Source: an uncultured Rubritalea sp. (GTDB lineage: Bacteria > Verrucomicrobiota > Verrucomicrobiia > Verrucomicrobiales > Akkermansiaceae). From it: 33,234 nt of DNA. A model generated the notes under the pieces. The model did no database searches and was not told the DNA's origin. It saw only the letters and a list, made by a program, of their open reading frames with translations. The translations under genes were made by a program, and so were the position numbers. Below are positions 7,678-16,185 of this stretch, piece by piece (position 1 is the first letter of the stretch; the number at the start of each line of letters is the position of its first letter). Location of the stretch: contig CAKZNV010000204.1 of assembly GCA_937132085.1 (NCBI GenBank), positions 1 to 33,234 of the forward strand, given 5' to 3'.

Positions 7678-10600
7678 ATGAAAACAACCAACATACTAAA
7701 AACGTTATCAATTCTGTTGATGACATCAATAGGCTGCATGGCTCACGGAACTGTGAGCGATCCAGTTAGTCGGGTTCGGACGATCTACCTAGATGGGCCA
7801 GCCTCACCCAGCACACCATCAGCAGTGGCGGCAGTCGCAAAAGCAGGTCCGCTTCCATACTACACATGGAATCAGATCTCACAGAACATCCCTAACTACG
7901 CAGACCCAGCTTTCAACACGAGCTACGCAACCGTCATCCCAGATGGTAAGCTAGCTAGTGGTAATAATACCGGCCAAGGAGCTCTCGACTTCTCTGGTCT
8001 CGACCTAGTTAGCAATGACTGGGATTGGCCTACGACTCCGATGACGGCAGGTGTGAAGTCGATCACTTGGCTGGCTACAGCCCCGCATGACCCTTCATTC
8101 TTCAAGGTCTGGATCACTAAGGCTAACTATGATCCTAAGAGCCCTCTCGCATGGGGAGATTTAGAATTTCTCGGTAAATTTGACCCAGCAGACTACACTA
8201 AGAACGGACTAAACTACAACATGAATGTTAATATCCCTCAGCGTAGCGGTAAGCATGTTCTCTACGTAGCTTGGCAACGTGTAGACCCAGTGGGTGAAGT
8301 GTTTTTCTCAGTATCTGACCTTCAGTTCGCAGGAACTAATACTGGCGGATCTGGTGGTTCTGGCGACGGCGGTGAAACTGGTGGAGGAGGCAATAGTGCT
8401 GATCCTGTAGCTAGTATCGCAAACGTATCTGCAGCGGAAAACCAAGGTTCAGTCATGCTCAATGTGACTCTTGATAAGCCTGTGCCTGCTGGCGAAACAG
8501 CTTCTGTCAACTATCAGACTACAGATGGCTCAGCCACTGCACCGAATGATTTCACAGCAGCTAACGGAACACTCACCTTTGCGGCTGGTGAATCTAGTAA
8601 AACGATCACGCTAGCAATCAACGATGACCAGACCCATGAGATGGCAGAGTCATTCTACGTCAGCCTAACAGCTGCAACTAACCTCACTCTTGCGACTGCA
8701 TCAGCTACAGTAAACATCGTCGATAACGACACCGTAATTACTACTCCAGGCACTCGCACCAAGCTACCTGTCACTACTAAGATCGTGGCTGGATACTGGC
8801 ATAACTGGCAAAACGCTTCAGCACCAGCGATCAGACTCGGTAACGTATCACACAAGTATAACGTGGTTTACATTTCATTCGCAGAGCCAACATCTGCCGA
8901 TGACGGAACGATGGCATTTAGCCCATCACCTGATGTCCCAGGTGCAGCTCAGTTTAAAGCTGACGTCCAAGCTCTCCAAGCAAGAGGCACCAAGGTGCTC
9001 ATCTCACTCGGCGGAGCAAACGGTCATGTGACTCTTGGCAACGCAGCTAAGAAAACAAACTTCGTCAATTCAATGATTCAAATCATCGACGAATATGGCT
9101 TCGACGGTTTCGATATCGACATTGAAGGCGGAGCATCACTTTCTATCGACGCTGGTGACAATGACTACAAGAACCCTACGACTACACGTATTGTGAACTT
9201 CATCGATGCGACTCGTCAGATCTGTAATCACTTCGGTAATGGCTTCATGCTCACTACTGCTCCAGAGACAGCTTATGTTCAAGGCGCAGCATCAGTTTAC
9301 GGCGGATCATGGGGTGGATACATCCCTATCATTCACGCACTTCGTGACAAGCTCGACTACGTTCACGTCCAATACTACAACAGTGGAACAATCTATGGAG
9401 CTGACGGTGGAATCTATGCGCAAGGTAGCGTTGATTTCCTCGTAGCACTCTCAGAGTCACTACTAAAAGGCTTCACAATGGCCAATGGACAAGAGTTCAT
9501 CCCACTCAGAGAAGATCAAGTAGCCTTCGGTTTACCATCGACTCCATCATCAGCACCAGCTGGTGGTTACATTCCTATGAATGACGTCGTTTCTGCTATC
9601 AAATACATCACCACTGGTGACAAAGCAGGATCAGGCTATACAGGCAACTACACACTTCTGAAAGCTTCTGGTGGCTACACTGGATTCCGCGGAACTATGG
9701 CTTGGTCTATCAACTGGGACGCATCTACTGACGGAGGCACTAGCCCTCAAGAATACGTCAATACCATCAGCACTCACTACGGTGCTGCTACAGGTGGTGG
9801 GGATGACGGTCACGGTGGCAATGACACTACCATGATGATGATCGCTCCAGTCTCAACACTAGAAGGCAATGTAGGTCAAACCACACTTACCTTCAATGTA
9901 ACACTAGCTCAGGCTAACACACATGTGACTACAGCAGACTACCTCACAGTAAATGGCACAGCCCAAAGCGGTAGCGACTACGCTCCAGCGACAGGCACAC
10001 TAACATTTGCCCCAGGTGAGACAATGAAGCAGATCGCGGTCACCGTGTATGGCGATACTGATGTAGAGCCAGATGAGGCATTCACACTAGTGCTGGATAA
10101 TGTTTCTAGCAACGCTCACGCACACGTAAGCTTCGCAGCCGGAACGATCCAGAACGATGATGCTGACCCAGGTCTACCTACTGTTAGCGCTACTGGAGCT
10201 TCAGTAATAGAAGGTGATGCAGCTACTAAAACAGCACGCGTCACTCTATCACTCGACGTCCCATTCAACGATGACGTAACTATCGACTACACTACCAGAG
10301 ATGACTCTGCGCAGGCTAACTCAGATTACGTCACAAAGACTGGCACAGTGACATTTATCGCAGGTGAAACTGAGAAGTTTATCGATGTGACTATCTATGG
10401 CGACACTGCTGTAGAAGTAGATGAATCATTCACAGTAGACTTCAGTAATGTTCAGAATGCTACATTCTCAGGTAACAATGCTACGATCCAGATCCTCAAC
10501 GACGACACAGCTGTAGGCGGTGGCGGAGGTGACGGAGATGCGAATGTTTCCATCAGCTTCAAATCACCTAACAGCGCTTGGACCAATGGCTTCGGCGGTG

Positions 10601-11565
10601 CTGACATCGTGATCACTAACAACGGCCCAGCTCTCACGAACTGGACGCTTGAGTTTGACGCGGCATGGGGCAGAGGCGGATTCTGGAACGCAGGATCTTG
10701 GACTGTAAATGGCAACCACCACACCATCACAAACCCAGCTTGGGGAACCCTAGGTAGCGGACAATCTATCACTGTAGGATTCACTGGATCTGGCAGCTGG
10801 ACCCACCCTACCAACATTAAATTCAACGGAGCAGCCCTAGATGGCGGTGACGGTGGAGGAAATGACGACGGTAACGGCGGCGGAGACGATGAAGTAGTCA
10901 CACCAAACATCACAGTAGCAGGAGCGACTGTAGTAGAAGGTGACAACGGCACTAAAACAGTCACAGCGACTGTCAGCCTCAGTGAAGCAACAACGCAACA
11001 AGTAGCGGTGAACTACTCCACCAGAGATGGCGGAGCACTAGCAGGTAGTGATTATCAGGCAGCAGCAGGAACTCTTTCCTTCGCAGCTGGTGAGACTACT
11101 AAATCAGTCACACTCACCATCAATGGCGATGAAGACGTAGAAGCAGATGAGAGTTTCGACCTCATCCTCTCAGCAGCAGTCAACGGCGTCATCACTACTG
11201 GAGAAGCAGCAGTCACCATCACCAATGATGACACTGAGCCAGACGGCGGCGGAGATGCTAACCCTAATGTCACCATTACATTCAAGGCGCCTACAAGCTC
11301 TTGGAGCGGAGCATTCGGCGGTGCAGATATCGTCATCAAAAACAACGGCCCAGCGATCGAGAACTGGACACTGAAGTTTGATGCAGCTTGGAACAAAACT
11401 GGATTCTGGAATGCAGGATCTTGGACAGTGAACGGTGGAAAACACACCATCACACAGCCAACATGGGGCGGCTACAAGCTCGGTGCAGGTGAGACCATCA
11501 CCATCGGATTCACAGGATCTGGCACATGGGCAATGCCTACCAACGCAGTCCTCACCTCTGAGTAA
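7678..11565 (+). CDS. Secreted multi-modular LPMO (AA10) - GH18 chitinase with Calx-beta and CBM2 modules
   Basis: 1295 residues, exported. A signal peptide (1-22) precedes H23, which becomes the N-terminal residue of an AA10 lytic polysaccharide monooxygenase (23-217): copper-brace H23 and H137 (in TAPHDPSFFKVWIT) and axial F209. A Gly/Ser linker leads to a Calx-beta module (about 241-352), then a GH18 chitinase (367-700) with SLGG (443-446), catalytic DGFDIDIE (476-483, acid E483), QYYN (565-568) and MAWSINWD (674-681). Two Calx-beta modules follow (about 720-828 and 833-943), then a CBM2-like module (955-1050), a fourth Calx-beta (1075-1186) and a second CBM2-like module (1196-1293). The protein should cut crystalline chitin oxidatively and hydrolytically on one chain. 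It has no C-terminal sorting signal, is monocistronic and ends before a terminator. Confidence 0.93.
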   Translation: MKTTNILKTLSILLMTSIGCMAHGTVSDPVSRVRTIYLDGPASPSTPSAVAAVAKAGPLPYYTWNQISQNIPNYADPAFNTSYATVIPDGKLASGNNTGQGALDFSGLDLVSNDWDWPTTPMTAGVKSITWLATAPHDPSFFKVWITKANYDPKSPLAWGDLEFLGKFDPADYTKNGLNYNMNVNIPQRSGKHVLYVAWQRVDPVGEVFFSVSDLQFAGTNTGGSGGSGDGGETGGGGNSADPVASIANVSAAENQGSVMLNVTLDKPVPAGETASVNYQTTDGSATAPNDFTAANGTLTFAAGESSKTITLAINDDQTHEMAESFYVSLTAATNLTLATASATVNIVDNDTVITTPGTRTKLPVTTKIVAGYWHNWQNASAPAIRLGNVSHKYNVVYISFAEPTSADDGTMAFSPSPDVPGAAQFKADVQALQARGTKVLISLGGANGHVTLGNAAKKTNFVNSMIQIIDEYGFDGFDIDIEGGASLSIDAGDNDYKNPTTTRIVNFIDATRQICNHFGNGFMLTTAPETAYVQGAASVYGGSWGGYIPIIHALRDKLDYVHVQYYNSGTIYGADGGIYAQGSVDFLVALSESLLKGFTMANGQEFIPLREDQVAFGLPSTPSSAPAGGYIPMNDVVSAIKYITTGDKAGSGYTGNYTLLKASGGYTGFRGTMAWSINWDASTDGGTSPQEYVNTISTHYGAATGGGDDGHGGNDTTMMMIAPVSTLEGNVGQTTLTFNVTLAQANTHVTTADYLTVNGTAQSGSDYAPATGTLTFAPGETMKQIAVTVYGDTDVEPDEAFTLVLDNVSSNAHAHVSFAAGTIQNDDADPGLPTVSATGASVIEGDAATKTARVTLSLDVPFNDDVTIDYTTRDDSAQANSDYVTKTGTVTFIAGETEKFIDVTIYGDTAVEVDESFTVDFSNVQNATFSGNNATIQILNDDTAVGGGGGDGDANVSISFKSPNSAWTNGFGGADIVITNNGPALTNWTLEFDAAWGRGGFWNAGSWTVNGNHHTITNPAWGTLGSGQSITVGFTGSGSWTHPTNIKFNGAALDGGDGGGNDDGNGGGDDEVVTPNITVAGATVVEGDNGTKTVTATVSLSEATTQQVAVNYSTRDGGALAGSDYQAAAGTLSFAAGETTKSVTLTINGDEDVEADESFDLILSAAVNGVITTGEAAVTITNDDTEPDGGGDANPNVTITFKAPTSSWSGAFGGADIVIKNNGPAIENWTLKFDAAWNKTGFWNAGSWTVNGGKHTITQPTWGGYKLGAGETITIGFTGSGTWAMPTNAVLTSE

Positions 11566-11597
11566 TCAGAGAGAACTAGACTAAACAATAATCTCAA

Positions 11598-11635
11598 CAA
11601 GGCTTGAAGGGCATACGCTCTTCAGGCCTTTTTTG
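11598..11635 (+). terminator. Rho-independent terminator of the chitinase gene
   Basis: AAGGCTTGAAG (11599-11609) pairs with CTTCAGGCCTT (11620-11630) with one bulge, followed by TTTTTTG. It lies 33 bp past the stop codon. Confidence 0.85.
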
Positions 11636-11756
11636 TATCGTCAAACCGAGTGAAAAATATAATTTAAATCTAATGCCGATCTAAGCGAGAATAATTCAAA
11701 GCAAAAATTTACTAAGACTCATATTAAACTTCACCCCTTCCAGAAAAAACTCTCTT

Positions 11757-12140
11757 ATGAAACCAAAACGCCTCAAACTACTCATTGCTATTCTCATTAC
11801 GATTGGATGCGTAATAGGTGTATATGGATTTCTTAGCGATGAACTAACAGGACTCTGGCCTGCTGCCGTGCTGACCTGCGTCTTCACCTCTCACCTCTTG
11901 AACATCCCACACAACTCAGGTCGCTACTGGTCCTGCATTATAGCGATTGGTTTATTCACCTACGCAATCTACAAACTCTCAGCCCATCTCGGTTGGTTTG
12001 GCATCCAAGCGCCTGAAGCGCTCTCATTGGCAGTCGGATTAGGTATCCCAATTTTCACCTTCCTAAGCGGATTTCTAGTCGTGAAACTCACCTTCGATGC
12101 AACCGTCTGCAAATTCTTTGATCAGAGCGAAACAGATTAA
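11757..12140 (+). CDS. Small hypothetical membrane protein
   Basis: 127 residues. I do not recognise the family. Four hydrophobic segments are visible: LLIAILITIGCVIGVYGF near the N-terminus, a second around LWPAAVLTCVFTSHLL, a third around YWSCIIAIGLFTYAIY, and a fourth around LGIPIFTFLSGFLVVKL, with a positively charged N-terminus (KPKRLK) that should stay in the cytoplasm. It is followed 15 bp later by a second small membrane protein, suggesting a two-gene unit. No catalytic motif is visible. Confidence 0.7.
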   Translation: MKPKRLKLLIAILITIGCVIGVYGFLSDELTGLWPAAVLTCVFTSHLLNIPHNSGRYWSCIIAIGLFTYAIYKLSAHLGWFGIQAPEALSLAVGLGIPIFTFLSGFLVVKLTFDATVCKFFDQSETD

Positions 12141-12155
12141 CTAGCACCCTAACCC

Positions 12156-12581
12156 ATGAGCAATCTTAAACCATCACTGAGCATCCTAGCAAAGATAATC
12201 TCGCATATAATGCTATTTGCCTACACTGCCTACTTTATCAATAAGGACACCCCAAATACTGGTTTTTCATCGATTGAACTCTGCATACCACCATTCATCT
12301 TAACTCTCCTCTCAGCTACGCTGTATTTCCCAATGAAAACTAGCGATAGGGACCAGAATGCGATCAAGAGTTTGAGCTTATCCACTATCATATTATGCTG
12401 TGCTACCCTTTTTCTCGTCTTCACAGTGTATCGGAGCGGAGCTATCATGCAATACGATGACTGGATTGGCAAAGGAATGCCACCCAGACCAACAGATGCA
12501 AACTTACTGCCAATGCTCACCCTCTTTTGTGGCATCAGCCTTTCCGCCCTACCATCAAGACTTTCCAAAAAATTCATATAA
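12156..12581 (+). CDS. Small hypothetical membrane protein
   Basis: 141 residues, unrecognised. Hydrophobic segments occur at about residues 12-28 (AKIISHIMLFAYTAYF), 41-58 (ELCIPPFILTLLSATLYF), 74-90 (LSTIILCCATLFLVF) and near the C-terminus (LLPMLTLFCGISLSAL), giving about four membrane passes. Between the third and fourth is a short polar loop with DDWIGKGMPPRPTD. It follows the preceding membrane-protein gene by 15 bp in the same direction, so the two are probably cotranscribed. Confidence 0.65.
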   Translation: MSNLKPSLSILAKIISHIMLFAYTAYFINKDTPNTGFSSIELCIPPFILTLLSATLYFPMKTSDRDQNAIKSLSLSTIILCCATLFLVFTVYRSGAIMQYDDWIGKGMPPRPTDANLLPMLTLFCGISLSALPSRLSKKFI

Positions 12582-12774
12582 CCCGTGAATTAAAAGCATC
12601 AAGCCAAGCCTGCTTCATCGTCCAACATTCGTGATTATTCGTGTAAATTTGTGGTAAACACCCCGCAACCGCGGGGCAACAAGCCCAGCTAAAACCAACC
12701 ACCTCCCTCAACCCTCAAGAATCTTTGCATTTCTGCATTTCTCTCTTGCACCTAGCGCCACAAGAGATGACTCT
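12582..12774. repeat. Repeat-rich spacer upstream of prfA
   Basis: The spacer is built of low-complexity, repeat-like pieces rather than ordinary promoter sequence: ATTCGTG occurs twice and a variant ATTTGTGG once within 12627-12654; a perfect GC-rich hairpin CCCCGC-AACC-GCGGGG lies at 12661-12676; and GCATTTCT is tandemly repeated at 12727-12742. The hairpin has no T-run, so it is not a standard terminator. It resembles dispersed intergenic repeats of other genomes, but copy number cannot be judged from one window. Confidence 0.4.
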
Positions 12775-12780
12775 TTGCCC

Positions 12781-13857
12781 ATGGACTATGCATCGTTAAT
12801 TGAGAAGCGAAGAGATCGTTTTAAAGAAGTAGAAGTAGAGATATCTGACCCGGATTTATTTTCGGATCAGAAGCGTGCTACTGAGACGATGCGTGAACAC
12901 GGCAGACTAAAAAACCTCATTGAAATGTGGGAAGAACTAGAAACCTGTCGCCAAAATTTAACAGAAAACAAAGAACTCCTGAAGGAAGATGATGAAGAGA
13001 TCGTGGAAATGGCTAGGGAAGAAATTCCTGAGCTAGAATCACGTATCGAGCAACTAGCACAAGATGTGCAGTATGCGCTACTCCCTAGAGACCCATCAGA
13101 AGACCGAGACGCACTTGTCGAGCTCCGTGCTGGTGCAGGTGGTGATGAGGCTAGCCTGTTCGTAGGCCAAGTGCTGAACATGTATGAACGCTACGTTGCG
13201 TCTCGTGGATGGAAGCTAGAGTATCTTGAGAGCAGCCCTTCAGATGTTGGTGGTTTTAAGGAAGTTGTCATCAAGGTCACGGGTGAAGAAGTGTTCCGTT
13301 TCATGAAATATGAATCTGGTGTGCACCGTGTGCAGCGAGTCCCAGCTACTGAAACTCAAGGCAGAATCCATACCTCTACGATTACTGTGGCAGTTCTTCC
13401 GGAAGCAGAAGAAGTAGATATTGAACTCAAAAAAGAAGATTTACACATCCAGGCAACCCGTTCAGGCGGATCTGGTGGTCAGCACGTTAACACGACTGAC
13501 TCCTGCGTCCAGATCACTCACCTTCCTACTGGCCTTCAGGTAAAGTGCCAAGACGGACGAAGCCAGACACAGAACCGTGAGCTAGGTCTCCAAATCATGC
13601 GAGCTAAGCTCTACGACGCTAAAGTCCGTGAAGAAAGTGAGAAATACTCAGCCCAGCGTAAGTCACTCATCGGCTCAGGCGATCGCTCAGAAAAGATCCG
13701 CACTTACAATTACCCACAATCTCGTGTCACAGATCACCGCATCAACTACACCTCTCACAATATCGAGGGAATACTAGGCGGCGCTCTGAATGAGCTAACA
13801 GACAATCTGCAAAAAGCAGAAATGGAGCAGCGCCTCGAAGCAGCTGGCTTGGAGTAA
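12781..13857 (+). CDS. prfA: Peptide chain release factor 1
   Basis: 358 residues from the ATG at 12781; a TTG two codons upstream is also possible, but [10 protein letters not shown] matches the usual RF1 beginning. The protein ends translation at UAA and UAG. Domain 2 carries the stop-codon tripeptide PAT (188-190, in [17 protein letters not shown]), which marks RF1 rather than RF2 (SPF). The peptidyl-tRNA hydrolysis motif GGQ is at 232-234, in [14 protein letters not shown]. The Gln of GGQ is the substrate of PrmC, encoded 18 bp downstream. Confidence 0.97.
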   Translation: MDYASLIEKRRDRFKEVEVEISDPDLFSDQKRATETMREHGRLKNLIEMWEELETCRQNLTENKELLKEDDEEIVEMAREEIPELESRIEQLAQDVQYALLPRDPSEDRDALVELRAGAGGDEASLFVGQVLNMYERYVASRGWKLEYLESSPSDVGGFKEVVIKVTGEEVFRFMKYESGVHRVQRVPATETQGRIHTSTITVAVLPEAEEVDIELKKEDLHIQATRSGGSGGQHVNTTDSCVQITHLPTGLQVKCQDGRSQTQNRELGLQIMRAKLYDAKVREESEKYSAQRKSLIGSGDRSEKIRTYNYPQSRVTDHRINYTSHNIEGILGGALNELTDNLQKAEMEQRLEAAGLE

Positions 13858-13875
13858 TCTCCCTAGATTTCTGAC

Positions 13876-14721
13876 ATGAAAACCATTCTAGAAACCCTCG
13901 ACGGAGGAACTCAGTGGCTTGAGAAAAAAGGCATTGAGGACGCTAGAAGGAACATGCAGCTCATGATGAGCCATCAGCTAGATTGCTCAAAAATCCAGCT
14001 CTACACTAGATTCGACCAAGGTCTCGCCGAAGAGGATCTGGCACCAATGCGTGAAATGCTCAAGCTACGTGGCGAAGGCGTCCCTCTTCAGCATTTGCTA
14101 GGCACTGTAGAATTTTTCCGTAGGGAATTTAAGACTGACGGCAGAGCGCTTATCCCCCGCCCTGAGACAGAAGAACTTATCGAACACTGTCTCGAACTTA
14201 TCCCGAAAGAAGGCGAGCTCCGCATACTCGATATGGGTTGCGGATCTGGCATCATCGGCCTCACTCTAGCTGCTGAACTAGGAGACAGAGTAGTAGTCAC
14301 CTGCGCAGACACCTCTAGAGAAGCCCTCAGCCTAACGGAGGAAAACATTACTCTGTTAGAGTTAGAAAACGTCACTATTTTAGAAACCAACCTCTTCTCT
14401 AACATTGAAGGGAAATATGATCTCATCGTAGCGAATTTACCTTATGTTCCAGAGCTCGACAGACCGACTCTAGCACCAGAACTAGCACATGATCCTGACC
14501 TAGCGCTCTTCGGAGGAAAAGATGGGCTGGACATCATCAAGGAATTCATTCAAAAATCTACTGCACATTTAAAAAACAACGCAACAGTAGCTCTAGAAAT
14601 CGGCATCCATCAGTCATCTGAAGTAGAATCACTGCTCACCGCAGCAGGCTTCCAGCAAGTCACTACCAAGATCGACATCAATGGCATCGCTAGATTCCCT
14701 ATCGCAACTTACACTCCCTAA
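13876..14721 (+). CDS. prmC: Release factor glutamine methyltransferase
   Basis: 281 residues. PrmC/HemK methylates the Gln of the GGQ motif in release factors. The N-terminal helical domain (1-75) precedes a Rossmann methyltransferase domain with IPRPETEELIE (93-103) and the SAM motif DMGCGSGIIGLTLA (119-132). The substrate-binding motif, normally NPPY, here reads NLPY (187-190). The C-terminal LALEIG-type strand is present. It follows prfA by 18 bp, the classical arrangement of enzyme with substrate gene, and murA starts 16 bp downstream. Confidence 0.95.
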   Translation: MKTILETLDGGTQWLEKKGIEDARRNMQLMMSHQLDCSKIQLYTRFDQGLAEEDLAPMREMLKLRGEGVPLQHLLGTVEFFRREFKTDGRALIPRPETEELIEHCLELIPKEGELRILDMGCGSGIIGLTLAAELGDRVVVTCADTSREALSLTEENITLLELENVTILETNLFSNIEGKYDLIVANLPYVPELDRPTLAPELAHDPDLALFGGKDGLDIIKEFIQKSTAHLKNNATVALEIGIHQSSEVESLLTAAGFQQVTTKIDINGIARFPIATYTP

Positions 14722-14737
14722 CCAAAAAACACACATT

Positions 14738-16018
14738 ATGGATAAACTCATCGTTCACGGCGGCACTACTCTCAAAGGCTCTATCAATATTTCAGGAGCT
14801 AAAAATGCCTCTCTCCCCATCCTAGCAGCAGCACTACTCACAGCAGATGATGTCATCATCCGTAGAGTGCCAGACGTATCTGACACTAACTACATGATCC
14901 AGATCCTCTCCGCACTCGGTGCAGAAGTAGAGCGCTCCAGCGGAACAGTCCGCATCAACTGCGCTAACATCGGCCACGATGCGCCGTATGAACTAGTGCG
15001 TAAAATGCGTGCATCTATCTGTGTGATGGGGCCACTCCTTTCTCGTCTTGGCAAAGCAAAAGTATCACTCCCTGGTGGATGCGTGATTGGCGATCGTCCA
15101 GTAGACCTCCACCTCAAAGGCCTCCGTGCGCTCGGCGCTGACATCGACATGGAAGGCGGAAATATGGACATGACAGCACCAGAAGGCGGCCTTGTAGGTG
15201 ACCATATAGACCTCCGTGGCAAACACGGACCTACAGTTCTAGGAACAGACAACATCATGATGGCAGCTGTTCTTGCGAACGGAACTACTATCATTGAATC
15301 CGCAGCCTGTGAGCCAGAAGTCGTAGACCTCGCTAACTTCCTCAATGGCATGGGAGCAAAGATTGAAGGTGCAGGCACTCGACGCATCACCATTCAAGGA
15401 GTAGATAAACTTTCAGGTGTAGAGCACACCATCATCCCTGACCGCATTGAGGCAGGCACCTTCATGGTCGCTGGCGCTATGGCAGGATGTAAAGAAAACG
15501 GCATCACCCTCAACCGTGTATTGCAAGAGCACCTAGAACCAGTCACGGAAAAACTCATTGAAGCTGGCCACTCTGTTAAATTTAACGAAACAGGAAATTC
15601 CGTCACAGTCACTCCTGGTAAAACTCCAAAAGGATGTAAGATCATCACAGCTCCACACCCTAACTTCCCTACCGACATGCAGGCTCAGTTTGCCTCACTC
15701 TTCGCAGTGACTCCAGGCATCTCTGTCATCGAAGACACTATCTTCCCGCAGCGATTCATGCACTGTGCTGAAATGTCACGCATGGGAGCAGATATCAAAG
15801 TAGATAGCGGCACCGCTGTCATTACAGGCGTAGAGCAACTTTCAGCAGCACCAGTCATGGCTTCTGACCTCAGAGCTTCAGCAGCGCTCGTCCTCTCAGC
15901 ACTCACAGCGAAAGGCAGCACACACATCCACCGCCTCTACCACATCGACCGTGGCTACGAGAACATCGATGAAAAACTCCTCGCACTCGGCGCTAGCGTT
16001 GAGCGTGTTAAGGAGTAA
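14738..16018 (+). CDS. murA: UDP-N-acetylglucosamine 1-carboxyvinyltransferase
   Basis: 426 residues from the ATG at 14738; a longer frame extends 19 residues upstream into prmC, but [31 protein letters not shown] matches the canonical MurA start. It transfers enolpyruvate from PEP to UDP-GlcNAc, the first committed step of peptidoglycan synthesis in the cytoplasm. The catalytic Cys is C115 in [19 protein letters not shown], so the enzyme is of the fosfomycin-sensitive Cys type. KN (22-23) and the RAS stretch at 91 are in place. It is the last gene of prfA-prmC-murA, closed by a terminator. Confidence 0.97.
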   Translation: MDKLIVHGGTTLKGSINISGAKNASLPILAAALLTADDVIIRRVPDVSDTNYMIQILSALGAEVERSSGTVRINCANIGHDAPYELVRKMRASICVMGPLLSRLGKAKVSLPGGCVIGDRPVDLHLKGLRALGADIDMEGGNMDMTAPEGGLVGDHIDLRGKHGPTVLGTDNIMMAAVLANGTTIIESAACEPEVVDLANFLNGMGAKIEGAGTRRITIQGVDKLSGVEHTIIPDRIEAGTFMVAGAMAGCKENGITLNRVLQEHLEPVTEKLIEAGHSVKFNETGNSVTVTPGKTPKGCKIITAPHPNFPTDMQAQFASLFAVTPGISVIEDTIFPQRFMHCAEMSRMGADIKVDSGTAVITGVEQLSAAPVMASDLRASAALVLSALTAKGSTHIHRLYHIDRGYENIDEKLLALGASVERVKE

Positions 16019-16088
16019 GGAAATTTAACATTTAGTGATTTAGCATGGGGTCATTTAGCATGGCTCCTTTGCTTTTTTCCTAACATAT

Positions 16089-16133
16089 CAACCGAGGATA
16101 CGTAGCTTTACTACGCACTCCTCGGTTTTTTTG
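16089..16133 (+). terminator. Rho-independent terminator after murA
   Basis: AACCGAGGA (16090-16098) pairs with TCCTCGGTT (16119-16127); inside it CGTAG (16101-16105) pairs with CTACG (16111-16115). A run of seven T follows. It closes the prfA-prmC-murA unit and separates it from the flavoprotein gene. Confidence 0.85.
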
Positions 16134-16185
16134 TTTCCGTAGAGATTTTTATAGGCATCAGGTCATTAGCAGCTAGTGTCTCACA

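Noticed and set aside
10452-10964. Long open frame on the minus strand within the chitinase gene
   Set aside because: Antisense shadow of the repetitive Gly/Thr/Asp-rich modules; its Pro/Ser-rich translation has no start context or family resemblance.
12661-12676. GC-rich hairpin as a terminator
   Set aside because: No T-run follows, and it lies in a repeat-like spacer, so it is recorded there instead.
12775-12780. TTG start for prfA two codons upstream
   Set aside because: The ATG at 12781 gives the usual RF1 N-terminus; TTG adds nothing recognisable.
14681-14737. 19-residue N-terminal extension of MurA
   Set aside because: It overlaps prmC, and the family start MDKLIVHGG begins at 14738.
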